A DNA stretch of 64,000 nucleotides from Dioscorea cayenensis subsp. rotundata (Eukaryota; Streptophyta; Magnoliopsida; Dioscoreales; Dioscoreaceae). The translations under genes were made by a program, and so were the position numbers. Under the pieces are notes generated by a model. That model worked only from the letters and a program-made list of their open reading frames with translations. It was not told the origin of the DNA and made no database searches. This document shows positions 51,975 to 62,846 of the stretch, in pieces. Numbering within the stretch: the stretch's first letter is position 1; each line of letters opens with the position of its first letter. The DNA is taken from the NCBI RefSeq assembly GCF_009730915.1, contig NC_052489.1, positions 186,001 through 250,000 of the forward strand, given 5' to 3'.

Positions 51975-53754
51975 TCACGCTGAGGAAGAGAAGTCGATGC
52001 TAAGTCCTCCGATTTTGAGGTTCTCACTACCTGCCCTCGGCACCACTGTGATGATGATATTCTCATCCCCATCCACACCAAGATCATCAAGAGCCTCCGT
52101 GATGCTCAACTTCAGCCTCGTTGTCATAACCGTCGTCTCCCTGGCCACGTGCATGTGCGTGAGCTCCCGACGAACTCGCTCGCGCTTGGCCCGATCCCTG
52201 CGAACTCCGGAGAATTGATGTAAACGTCGAACTTTATGGCCTTGTCCCCCTGAAACTGAATCCCATCCACCACCAGCACCTCCGTCTCCACTGCCTTCTC
52301 CGTTTCGCTCCTACCGACACGAGGCCTCCTGACGGTGGTGCTGGCGGCTGCTGTCAATGTCAACGGGAACGTTGTCTCTGTGAATGCTGACTTTGCAGCC
52401 GCCTGTGTTGCCTTTGGAGTTGGTCGTTTCCGGAGCCAAGGAATATCAACCTCTTGGTAAGTGTAGCGCAGCAGTTTATTGTCCAGACAGTCTCGGACTC
52501 TCACCCTCACAAGCTGCGCGTTCTCATCATAGAAGAGAAAGGCTGCGTCGAGCCAATCCTTGTCTTTAAAGCCGGTGTTATTCTTCGTCGCTACCTTCGT
52601 CTGCCAGATATACCAGAGTCGATCAATGTTGCCATGGTGGGCGAAAAAGATGGGATCTCTCCCAGCAGAGTAGAATGTGCCCATGTCTTCAATATTAGGC
52701 TGGGTACGATCACCAGTCCACAAGTGCACCGGCCCGTGAGGAACGTTCTCCAAGGAACCAGACCCTGGGCTTGGCTGATCACCTCTCCTATAGGCTGCTC
52801 CAAGGAATAGCTCAGGTGTTTTATTAGCTACCACCTGTACATGATGGTGAGGTTCTGGTCAATCTGCTCTTGATCAGGGAGGTTTTGGTCAGTGAGATTG
52901 TAGTAAAGATCTATCAGGGTTGGTGGCTGGTGCTTGGCGTCACGGAGGGGATCGTAAAGAGAAGTTGATGGTTTGGTGTAGATGGAAGGCATCCTCATAC
53001 CGGCTGGTGCGTCCCAGTTCCAGTAAGGAAGAGCGAAGGTCTCGTCCCCAATGAGCTTGCCAAGGATTCTCTCATTAAAGTAGAGGTAGTAGCGGTGCCA
53101 AGGAAAGAAGAGCCAGCAGTTATGGATCTGGAGCTCGAGGTCTAGGAAACCGACCTGGTCGTAACCTCCGTCACAGTAAGCGCAGTGGACGTTGGCTTGT
53201 TGCATGAAGTTGCGTGGGTCGCTGGCCGGCAGCTCCCTCATCAACTGGATAGCTCTTCTGTACTTATTTAGATACTCGTTGTTGACTAAATGAGCAGCTG
53301 GACGCACACGGAGTGGTGAATTGTGGGAAGGGAGCTTGAAGTCGATGATCTTAGTACCGGACTTATAGGGAGGGCAGCAGTTGATTGGTTTGCCACCTCC
53401 ATCGGCCAGCTCGCACTTGGAGATATCTGGGGCCTGGATTGGGAGTCCCTTTGCATGTGGTGTGCCCGTGGCGGCTGCGGCTCCATATAAACCTGCACCT
53501 CCTAAAGTTATCAGCATGTTTCTCCTATCCAGCTTCATCATCATTTCATGAGAATAATGATCACCATCATGATCATCATTAGACTCTTGCCTATCCAGAT
53601 GATTAGCTTTGCATGACAGCCTCCTTCTCAGGAGATGGTTTGTTTTGACAGCTGCCAGCTGAGGAGGAGAAGGAGGAAGCCTCCTTGTTTGCTTGTTAGT
53701 GAAGAAGGAGCATGCAGGGGATGGAAGGTTGCTTGCAGTGGACATGCTAGCCAT
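51975..53754 (-). pseudogene. PPO: Polyphenol oxidase, plastid, frame disrupted twice
   Basis: Minus strand. 53754-52831 encodes a plastid transit peptide, a thylakoid Tat-type signal (RRNMLITLGGAGLYGAAAA, residues 78-96), and the tyrosinase CuA site with H190, H211 and H220 (VHCAYC, QIHN, FFPWHR). After LTIMYR the frame shifts; 52834-52160 continues with the CuB site (HGPVHLWTGD, FFAHHGNIDRLW), the DWL domain (KDWLDAAFLFYD) and the KFDV domain. Near 52160 the frame shifts again, and the expected C-terminus (ending IDFSSSA, stop at 51975) is in another frame. The first break fits loss of about four bases relative to the family. Intact enzymes oxidise o-diphenols to quinones in wounding and browning. 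Copper ligands are all present, so this is either a recent pseudogene or carries assembly errors. No intron fits either junction. Confidence 0.85.
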
Positions 53755-54121
53755 CGATATATGAATCTAGCTATGAGAGATGCATGATGCTTATTGAAGG
53801 TTATGTCCTCTATTTATAGTGGCGGTGGTGATGGAGATGCATGGTTTGTTGATTGGGTTGGCGTGTGTTAGTGTCTAACAAATCTTGTGAGATCTTCTTC
53901 TTCAATTCTTTTGAAAATTTGCTTGATTGGTGGATTTCATACGAAAGTTTTGAGGTTTAGGTAGGAACCTCTTTTTCTTCCCGGTGATTAATTTTGATCA
54001 AGCGCTCTGATCACTGTCTTGTTAAACAATTAGTGGATAAGCAAATTATATTTTGAATTTTCTATAAGATTATTAATAATAAGAGTAAATATTTTTTGGG
54101 TACGTTCACAAGAACGTCCCT
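53755..54121. promoter_or_regulatory. Polyphenol oxidase upstream region
   Basis: 367 bp between the start codon (minus strand) and the solo LTR. On the minus strand a TATA-like ATAAATAGAGG lies about 60 bp upstream of the start (plus-strand CCTCTATTTAT at 53809-53819). The LTR insertion sits within the proximal promoter. Confidence 0.5.
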
Positions 54122-54126
54122 AGAAT

Positions 54127-55183
54127 TGTTGGGGTTTATCCGGTTTTTGAAACAGTGAAAATCTGCGGAAGTACTGTAGTAATATAACTGTTCACGACTG
54201 CTGTAGTACTGTTACTGTTCACATGCGGCCGGTATGCGGGCGCACACTTGCCCGTGAACCTCACTGGCGAACCTATGCGGGCGCAAGCTTACCCGTGAGC
54301 CTCACTGTTCACCGGTACTGTTCAAGCACTGTAGCAAAATCACTGTTCATGTGCGGGTCTCATGCGGCCGCAAAACACCCGTGAACTTCCCTGGCGATCT
54401 TGTGCGGCCCGTATGCAGCCCGCATAAGCTGCAAAAAACCTAGTAGAGCTTCCTTGAGGCTTCAAATGTCTTCCCAAGTCTTCTACAACCATTCAATGCT
54501 TCAAAAACAAGCATAAAACACTACCAAACCCCTCAATTCTTGTTAGAATGGGATGAACAACAATGCAAAGACACAATTTTATCGTGGAAACCCCTACGAA
54601 TCGAGGGAAAAACCACGGGACTCCTTAGAGCCTCTTAAACATGCATCCACTATGTCAACAATGGGTTACAATGGTTTCTCTCTAGCTAACTAGAGGTTTA
54701 CATGCATGAGGGCAACAACATTCATAAGAAAGGATTTGTATGACATTACCACCATCATCATCAACAAGGATGGATAACAAACAACAAGTAGAGGTGAAGG
54801 AAGGATCAAACCTAATCAATAGGTTGAGCTTCTTGCAAGGAATCTCCTCCCGGAGTTTGAGTGAGATCCGGCGATGTTTGGCCGTCCGATCTCCTTGCCC
54901 TAGCTCCCTCTCTTTCCTTTCTCCTCTCTTGGTTTCTTGGTGGTAGCTTCCTCTCTCTCTCCTTCTCACATGTTGCCCCCCTTGCCCCCTTCTCACAAGA
55001 ATGACTCATTCTCATTCACAAAAGAATGAGAGAATTTAGCCTGTGAAAATACCTTGTTGCCCTCCACTTCTTCATTATTGACATAGCTTCATTTTTTTTC
55101 TTTTTTTTTTTTGTTTAACTTGGGCCAAGCCCAAGCATTATTTCTCTTTGTTGGTAGCCCACCAAATGGGCTGAAACCTAACA
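54127..55183. mobile_element. Solo LTR (probably Ty1/copia-like) with AGAAT target duplication
   Basis: 1057-bp element beginning TGTTGGGG and ending CCTAACA (TG...CA ends), flanked by the 5-bp direct repeat AGAAT at 54122-54126 and 55184-55188. No internal coding region or second LTR, so it is a solo LTR formed by LTR-LTR recombination. The perfect target duplication suggests it is not very old. Copia is suggested by the TGTTGG start. The left part is unusually GC-rich and carries short tandem repeats. Confidence 0.8.
54233..54403. repeat. 41-bp GC-rich tandem repeats inside the solo LTR
   Basis: Copies at 54233-54273 and 54274-54314, and a more diverged one at about 54360-54400. Each starts TATGCGGGCGC (or CATGCGGCCGC) and contains CCCGTGA-C-TC-CTG. 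Interspersed ACTGTTCA motifs occur six or more times between 54168 and 54350. Confidence 0.7.
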
Positions 55184-55188
55184 AGAAT

Positions 55189-55812
55189 TTATAAAGGTAG
55201 GGAGTTATTGAGGAAGAGAGAGACATAGAGATGTTCATGAACAGTGATTGAAACAGTAACCAACGAGTGTATTTTAAACGAATGGGTTGGTATCATGTTT
55301 TTCCGATTTTGTTTAGTTTAATTGATTTTTACTTGTGCATCCCACTTGACACTGTTTACAAGTATTGTGTAACTATTTCACAAATAGTTTATCACCATTG
55401 AATTTAAATCCAACAGTTTAAAAAAACGTCCTAGAATTTATGATTTAAATTTTGAGATTCAACCTCTCATAATAATATTAGTTATAAATATTATTTTTAA
55501 TATATAACACATAATTAACTAATGAATATTATTTTGGGACTTGACATAATTTATGTCATGTTATGGATCGAGTTATGCCACTAAAAAGAATTTTTTAGAA
55601 TAGTTGCCTATTATAGTTTGCCACCCGTATAAAAGAGAATCTTTTAGAATAGTTGGTTGTTATAGTTTTCCACCAATATTGGAAAAGAGTGAAGAAAATT
55701 ATAAGGTATTTATAATGTACTGATTAAAGGTTACACGTTGACTTAAAAGATGTTAATCAATTTCCAAGTCATTACCTCAAAAGACAAAAAAAATTTCCAA
55801 GTCATTGGCTAT
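55189..55812. other. AT-rich spacer; short direct repeat at its right end
   Basis: No gene. AATTTCCAAGTCATT occurs at 55759-55773 and again at 55792-55806, enclosing 18 bp that ends in an A-run. Confidence 0.5.
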
Positions 55813-57190
55813 CCTATTTTTATTTTTATTTTTATTTTTTATAAAAATAGATAAATCATCAATTTATTGAATAAAAAAACCAACAAAGAACAACAAGAGA
55901 ACTAACAAAGAACAAGAAAAAAACTAAGACCAAACAAAAATTAGGAGGCCATCACGGGGGTAATGCACTCCTAAAGATCAACCATCGAAACAACAAAGAC
56001 GGAAAAATAAAGAGAAGTGAAATTAAATAAAGGGTGAGCTCAGAAAATTAAGGTAGCACTTAATGTTCTGAAGAGAGTCACTAGGGAATTGTTGATGTGG
56101 TTCTTTAGCAGCAAAAATACAAACAAATAATATATGAATAATTTTACTAATAATTGAAAAGGGAGGAAGAACATATGATTTAAAAGTACAATTTTTTTCT
56201 TTCAAACCATATATCCCAAAAAATCGCTCTTGAAAGAAGGTCCCAAAGAAGTCGTTGAGCTTCTATGATTTGCTCAAAGAAAAACTAGATGCGCTCAAAG
56301 AATTCACACCTGAGTAGGAGATGATTCGCCATTTTTGGGTCTTTGTGACACAAGACACACGTATCAGTGGCGCTTTGTATGTTGCAATCTTTCTTGGTTA
56401 GGTGGCTAAATGTTAGAATTTTATCCTGACACGCCAATCAACAAAAAAGAGTTATTTTACTCAAACAATCAATTTTTCAAAATTAGGGGTATAATAAACT
56501 ACATAATCCACCATTCATAGGAAACTTATAAAATGATCGCATAGAGAATGTTCTGTTACTCTCTAAAGTCTAGGTCTTCACATCCTCATGAACACTAGAG
56601 CAATCTGCCATTGACGACAGGAGAGATAAGGTTTCAGTAATAAAGACGGTCCGAAATATATATCAACTCTGGGTGGTGAAAATCTTGTGTAAATGGTGTG
56701 AACGAAATCCAATGTAAGATGCAATCATTAAAAATATGGGGCATAAATCTTTGGATCAGAACAGTGTGGTGTAGCACCATTTCTTACAATCTTCGAGGAA
56801 CAAGATCTAAAAAGTAATAGAATCAATGTAATAACTGCCCAGAAGAAAATTTTATTTTTATATAATGAGTGAAATAGTGGTCGTAGAAGTCCTCTGTTCA
56901 AATAATTGAAATGAATGATTTTATATAAATTGTTTTGGTCAGAATAAATTTTCCACCATCATTTGCTTAGGAGTTTTTGTTGAATTTTTGGATATTGAAA
57001 ATACCCCACCTTCCCATATTGCACGTGGTTATCTTATTTTGATTTTGCATGTTGCCAAGATTACAGAATATTCATTTCTGGCTTTGTATTTATGATATCA
57101 AGAGGAGCTAGTTCTTAGAAGAGTGCTAAAAAAAACTCTTATATCTACCACCACTTTGGAAGTATAGTTCAAGAATTCTTATATTAGCAC
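55813..57190 (-). mobile_element. L1-type LINE relic, C-terminal part of ORF2, antisense
   Basis: Plus-strand left end is a T-rich tail (TTTTATTTTTATTTTT), followed by TAAATCATC-AATTTATTGAATAAA, the complement of an L1 3' end. On the minus strand, DTCVLCHKDPKMANHLLLRC near 56360-56290 is a clear reverse-transcriptase zinc-binding (zf-RVT) motif, followed by a SRAIFWDIW block. Upstream on that strand near 57030-56960 is GRWGIFNIQKFNKNS, matching the GGLGI-NL-FN-AL region of plant L1 ORF2. Several stops and frame changes show it is dead. The right border is approximate. Confidence 0.75.
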
Positions 57191-58110
57191 GAGTATTATA
57201 ACCATTTGGATTTTAACCAAGATATATATTTGTTGGCATATTACTATTACAGTACTTCTTGTTACATCATTATGATGCTGGAACCATTACTAAATATTGC
57301 ATATCTTAATTAATTTTTCAAATATACAATTTAATATTCATTATTATAATCATTTAATCTGAGGTGTGAGTGTATTAACATGTATCATATTTTATTACAA
57401 TCATCTATAATTTTATCTTGTGTTTTGGTAAAATTAAAATTCTCAACTATAATAATTTTTTTTTTTATAATTGACTAATGCTATTTGATAATTTATGAAT
57501 TAATTAATCAATAATGTATGATTATTTATAGGATTACTGATAAAATTAGTTGGATATTATTTTAATATATAATATATCACAAACTAATGAATATTATATT
57601 GGGCCTTCATATATATAGATGACATTGCTATAAGTTGGGAGTAATTAACTCATAGTTTTCTTTCAATACTAAGACAAGTGATTTCAACATGCAACATCTT
57701 TGATAGAGCTTGCTGTTTTTATTAAAAATAAATAAATAAATAAAACTTTATATTATTTGTTTAATATCATATAATATGTGTTTATTTTTATATTCAGAGA
57801 AAATATTGTTTATGGATTTTCATCGTGCCAATGTAAATCCATTATGAATTTTGAAAGTATTACCATATCTATGCAAGTAAGACATTCCTTTTTTTCTCAT
57901 CACTTTTGAACCTTATTCAATTTGTGTGTGTATATATATAAGGCCATTATAAAATATTAAATTTTATTTCGTAATCCCATGGCGTAAGATTTTTCTCATA
58001 ATATAGAAAAGTCATTACACATATTTTTATTGTTTAATTACACCTTCTAAGTATTAGAAGGGAGTTGAATCCTCAACTACCCATATAAAAATTAAATACT
58101 TCATACCATT
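57191..58110. other. AT-rich spacer, nothing recognised
   Basis: Long runs of A/T with TA tracts (for example 57930-57940) and an AAATAAATAAAT stretch at 57726-57744. No open frame with a family motif in either direction. Confidence 0.5.
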
Positions 58111-58330
58111 CGATCATTTTTTTAAAGAAAAATTAATAAACTACGTTTTATTGAAAAAAGAGTACAAGGAAAACCAAAAGGATTACAACATAAATAAAAA
58201 GAGGGGAAGGAGAAAAAACAGAACTGTCACCAGAAATAGACCTGTCCTACCAACCGGAGAACAAAAAACAAAAAATATAGAGGATGAAAGGGATAGAGTT
58301 AGACTGTTAGAGCTTAGAAGATTTCTAGCT
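58111..58330 (-). mobile_element. Probable 3' tail of another antisense LINE
   Basis: ATTAATAAACTACGTTTTATTGAA at 58131-58155 (plus strand) resembles the complement of the L1 3' ends seen at 42330 and 55850, preceded by a T-run. The following purine-rich stretch is like the 55880-55940 segment. No target duplication was identified. Confidence 0.4.
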
Positions 58331-59297
58331 TGATAACTATGGCATCATCTTACCATTAAATGAGTGGTTTGTCATCCCGCCATGTGATCATTATCTAGAT
58401 GGTTTAGAGCAGGAAAATTCAATTGCAATAATAATAATAATTTAGGCGTTTGCTTTCATTTTATTTCGCACTTCTTCATCTAAGTTTGGAGAGGCTTTAA
58501 TTTTAACTGTTTATGCCCTATCACAAAGTCAAAAGTTATGCATTGACGAATTCAGTGTGGTGGTTCTATCATATAGATTGCATATTTGATATTATTGTTT
58601 TATTTATCGAGGAAGATGACTTCAGTGGTATATAAAATAAAAGAAAAAACTTTCCACCATTCATAAATATTGGTTAACATACATTGTTTCTTCATTAACT
58701 TCGGCAACACAAATTCTTTTAAAAAGTGGATAGTAACATAAATAGTACAGAGCACCTTTTTGTTTTCGTTTTTATTTTTATTTTTGGTTTTGGATCAGTA
58801 CAAAATAATTTACAATTGGAAACCGTGGCAAGGAGGGATGCATTTTCAAAGAGATCACTTTAATATCTGAAAGTCAATAGTTGATTTTTTTTTTTTTTTC
58901 CTTTAGAAAAGTGACAAGCACAAGAATAGTTGATCTTCTTATTCGCTTAATTAATGTTAGTAGAAACTTTTTCTTTTTTATATCGATTTGCTGACCTAAT
59001 TAATCTCTTCTGACATATGTCAGTAAAAATTTTAGATGCATTTTAAAAAATAGTTTACAATCAATTTTTGATATTTTTAGATAAAATCTTTGATCAGTCT
59101 TTCAATATATATATATATACATGTTTATTATAGTGGCTTAATGATTCTCTAAAAATTTATCATTTGAAACATACTAACACATAAAACAAGTCTTTCAACA
59201 TTCTTAATATTAACATTAAGAATGTCAATATTGACATTTCAAATCCATGACATAATATGAATCCAAATTTAGTTTTTTTATTTGTATTCAAAGTTTG
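58331..59297. other. AT-rich spacer, nothing recognised
   Basis: No coding motif. A T-run at 58886-58900 and a (TA)n tract at about 59107-59119 are the only clear low-order features. 59196-59236 has a fold-back between CATTCTTAATATTAACATT and AATATTGACATTTC-type sequence. Confidence 0.4.
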
Positions 59298-59310
59298 AAT
59301 GGATTAATAG

Positions 59311-60282
59311 ATCAGCCACTACAAATGATCTTACCAGACTTCTAAATTCTTTACCGGATTGTTCCAATGATCATGATGATTCTTACTCCTGGTCATTAGA
59401 AAAGAATGGAACTTTCACAGTCAAATATTTTTACAATTTTCTAATTGATGGAGGACTTCGCAATCAACTTTATCCCAATTTCTGGAAAACTAAGTCTCCT
59501 AGCAAAATCACCTTATTCTGTTGGCTTGCCTGGGATAACAAAATTCTAACTCTTGAGAACCTATTCAAAAAAGGGTGCAACCCTTCTGCCACTGACACAT
59601 GTACCCTTTGCCATAATAACACTGAATCAGTGGACCACCTTTTCTTAAACTGTCTCTATGCTGAGCGAATTTGGTCATTCTTCAAATGTTTATTCGATAC
59701 CGAAACTCTTCCCTCCTCAGTATATAACATTTGGACCAATTGGATTCCCTCCATTTACTCTCCCCTCAGAAATATCTAGGACCTCTGTTCCAGAGCCATT
59801 TTCTGGAATATCTGGCTGGAACGCAATAACCGTATTTTTAACCAAAAATGTTCACAAACTTCTGTTACAATTTATAATACGGCTAATATGATTCTTTCTT
59901 GGATTACTGCAGACTCTGACTCCCACATTTTAAATGACTCGGAGGGTACTCGGGAAGATCAGCGCTCCTTAAACTTCCTCGACTCATGGATCCTCTGTCT
60001 GCACCGGTGATCTGGCGCCCGATCAGATTCAGGAGTAGTCCGTTACCTTCTTCTCTGAGCTGGCCTGTGTCTCCATATGGTTGACTTCGCCGGTTTCAGA
60101 TTGCTCCTCTTTTATCTTCCTTTTTACATTCCTTGTTCTCTGTTATTCTCATCTCTGGTGAGGATAGCAGACTTCTGCTTTGCTCCAGTGTTTGTTGTAT
60201 TTTCATTTGTACTTTGTTGCTTCCAGTTTGCTCTTTTTTAATAAATTTGTGGTTTATCCACTTTACTCAAAAAAAAAAAAAA
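59311..60282 (+). mobile_element. 5'-truncated L1 LINE with poly(A) and target-site duplication
   Basis: About 970 bp bounded by ATGGATTAATAG at 59299-59310 and 60283-60294. The open frame begins at the truncation point and encodes the C-terminal part of L1 ORF2: SWSLEKNGTFTVKYFYNFL, SPSKITLFCWLAWDNKILT, then the zinc ligands CTLCHNNTESVDHLFLNC. One in-frame TAG (at 59777) is followed by SRAIFWNIWLERNNRIF and continues open to a TGA at 60008-60010. The 3'UTR ends GTGGTTTATCCACTTTACTC and an A-run of about 15. Only one stop in roughly 230 codons and perfect flanks imply a young insertion. Confidence 0.9.
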
Positions 60283-60294
60283 ATGGATTAATAG

Positions 60295-62655
60295 GATTAT
60301 AATTGTACTATTCTTATATTTATTTATTTATATCATTTCTAAATGAAAAAAATGAAAATTCAAACAATGCCTCAACTAGAAAATCACTTATGAATTAACA
60401 TTTCCAAATATACATATTAAAAGCTTGACTAAATCCTTGGGCAAAATTGGCTACTTAATAAATTATGAATGAGTTTTTATTTAAATAAAAAAAAAAATTA
60501 TTCATAATTAAGCTTGAAACTTCCTTCCGTGAGCATCAAAATTTTTTGTGTTTCCAAGGGACATTACGGTTTATATCACCCTTAAGTGATGCATATGTAC
60601 GCATGACAATGCAAATAAAAAAGGGGCAGAATAATTCTTGTTTTGCAGTCCTAATACTAATAGTATGGTAGTCTTAATGGTAGTAATTAATTATATTATA
60701 TTTGATATTGTGGGTATGTAGTAATAACAGATGTATTATGATATCCGTACGTAATAGTTGTATGGTAATATATGATTGTAGTAGTAATACTAGTTATACT
60801 AGTCGGATGTTATTGCAGATTCATTTTTGCATGCCTTCAGTTGCTCACGTTTTGATTAACAAGAGCAAGCTCAAAGATTGAAAAACTAGCCATTAAGGAA
60901 AAATTAAGCACTAATTTATACATATATATCAGATCTATATATATTGTCCTTGTAATTAATACCGCATCTTCTCTTTAATATATATATATATATATATCTT
61001 TTAGATGATTTTTTTCATTTTTATTAAAAAAAAAAAAACTAATTAAGGACCGGGCATGAAGTGGCCACTTCACCAATCAAGCAAATTACAAAGTCAATCT
61101 CATCATCCACGTTCCCCGTTTACCTACGGAGAGTTGAGAAATGATCAGTGGTTGTATTTTATAATAAGAGAGCTAGCTAGCTAGCTAGCACAATTTTCAT
61201 CCAACCCAATATTAATGTATTATTATTCACAAACTGACAGGGAAAACGATTCTTTATAACTAGTACTTCATCAACCACTCCTATATATATATGTCAGTAT
61301 GTCACGATGCGACTTTATTTGGTTTGCCAAATTCAATGGCGTTTTTTGAGACAATTCACATTATTAATTAATGTTATAGATACACATCGAATGACAAGCA
61401 AACGCTTTAATTGGAATATCATGCTGTCATTGTGAGCACATCAACCACTTATAATCAAGTGGAAAAAGTATATATGAAAATGCATAATCCAAGTAGCCTT
61501 ATAAAATATTATAATTACTAGTCATTCTATTTTAATCCTGCTTTTGATGCATAGATGACACCAAACTTAATTAGGATATTGCGTGTCATCCCCTTCGTCA
61601 GCTCTTTGATCGGGATACTTTTCTTCTTATCTTCTCATTTATACTAGTTAGTATTCTAATTGATCTCTTTGAAGAGGTAATTATTGAGCTTTAATTATTA
61701 TTTCACACTAGAGGTTGTTCAAATTAAGAAAAGAAAAGCATTGATGTGAATAAAGCGCTTGACATGAGTATAATATATATGGTTACGTGTGAATGAGTTT
61801 GATATGGTGGAGGTTGAATCCGACTCGCAGATTTTAATACCGGGTATGTCTACAGGCACATTTTAAGGGCTCATTGTTGGAAATCCTTATTGATGATTGC
61901 TCATTCCTAGCTGAGTTTTATAAAGATGTAAAATTTTCATTTGTGAGATGGTATGCAAGTTGGGTGTGATCCATTCTTTGGTGAAGAAGATTACCAATTT
62001 TAACACAGATTGTCAAGATTGGCTTACAACCCCTCCTCAGCTCAATTCTTTTGGATGTTATGCATGCAAATTTGCTTGAATAATGTTCACTTAATCAATT
62101 TTTTTTTGTTAAAAAAAAATTTAGACATGTGCGTTTCAAGTATATATATATATGTATTGCTTTAATTTCGGACAAATACTCATACAAGTTTCTCTTTTGT
62201 TACTAGAACAGTTATTACTATATATACTACTAATTATAATACCATGCACGGTCAATATTATTACTACTATATATAATACTACTTCACAATTTATATCTAG
62301 CTAGTTTACTTACTATCTATGTATATAACAGATTCTGCCTTTCTTATGAAAGACTTATTTCTAATTTTTATAATATCATTTACAATAAATATACAATAAG
62401 TATAAAGCAAATTAAATCAATTATTTGAGTCCAAATTATATTTATATATGTAAATTTAGCAATCATTCATCTCAGGCTTCAGCATGCAGCTGGACGTACA
62501 CGGAACGGCTTGAAACAGATGTTATTGGAGCATAACGGGACACCAGTGCAGTTGACGAGGTTGGCAATGCATGGGAGAGACATGAGGTCTGGACTGGAAG
62601 CCACATTGCCTGCCTCCCTACGTATCCTGTGCCTTCATGTGTGTATGTATATCAG

Positions 62656-62687
<32 letters not shown>

Positions 62688-62846
62688 TGTATATGCTCCC
62701 TCGTGAACGTGTGTGTTACGTGTGTGTGTGTGTGTGTGTGTGTAAATATGAGCATGTTAATTTCGCCTGTCTGACGGGTTTCACTTGACCAGGTTCATGT
62801 TTCATCGGCCAACTAAGCCACATCAGAACGGGTAACTAATTTTGCA
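60295..62846. other. AT-rich spacer, nothing recognised
   Basis: 2.5 kb without a supported gene. It contains short TA tracts (60979-60998), a GCTAGCTAGCTAGCTAG run at 61172-61188, and the microsatellites listed below. Open frames here are short and without family features. Confidence 0.5.
62659..62743 (+). repeat. (GTAT)n and (GT)n microsatellites
   Basis: (GTAT)n at about 62659-62692, then after about 25 bp a (GT)n run at about 62718-62742. Confidence 0.9.

Noticed and set aside
54682-55015. Several 67-104 codon frames on both strands
   Set aside because: All fall in the solo LTR, which is noncoding; Arg/Glu-rich minus frames are complements of CT-rich sequence.
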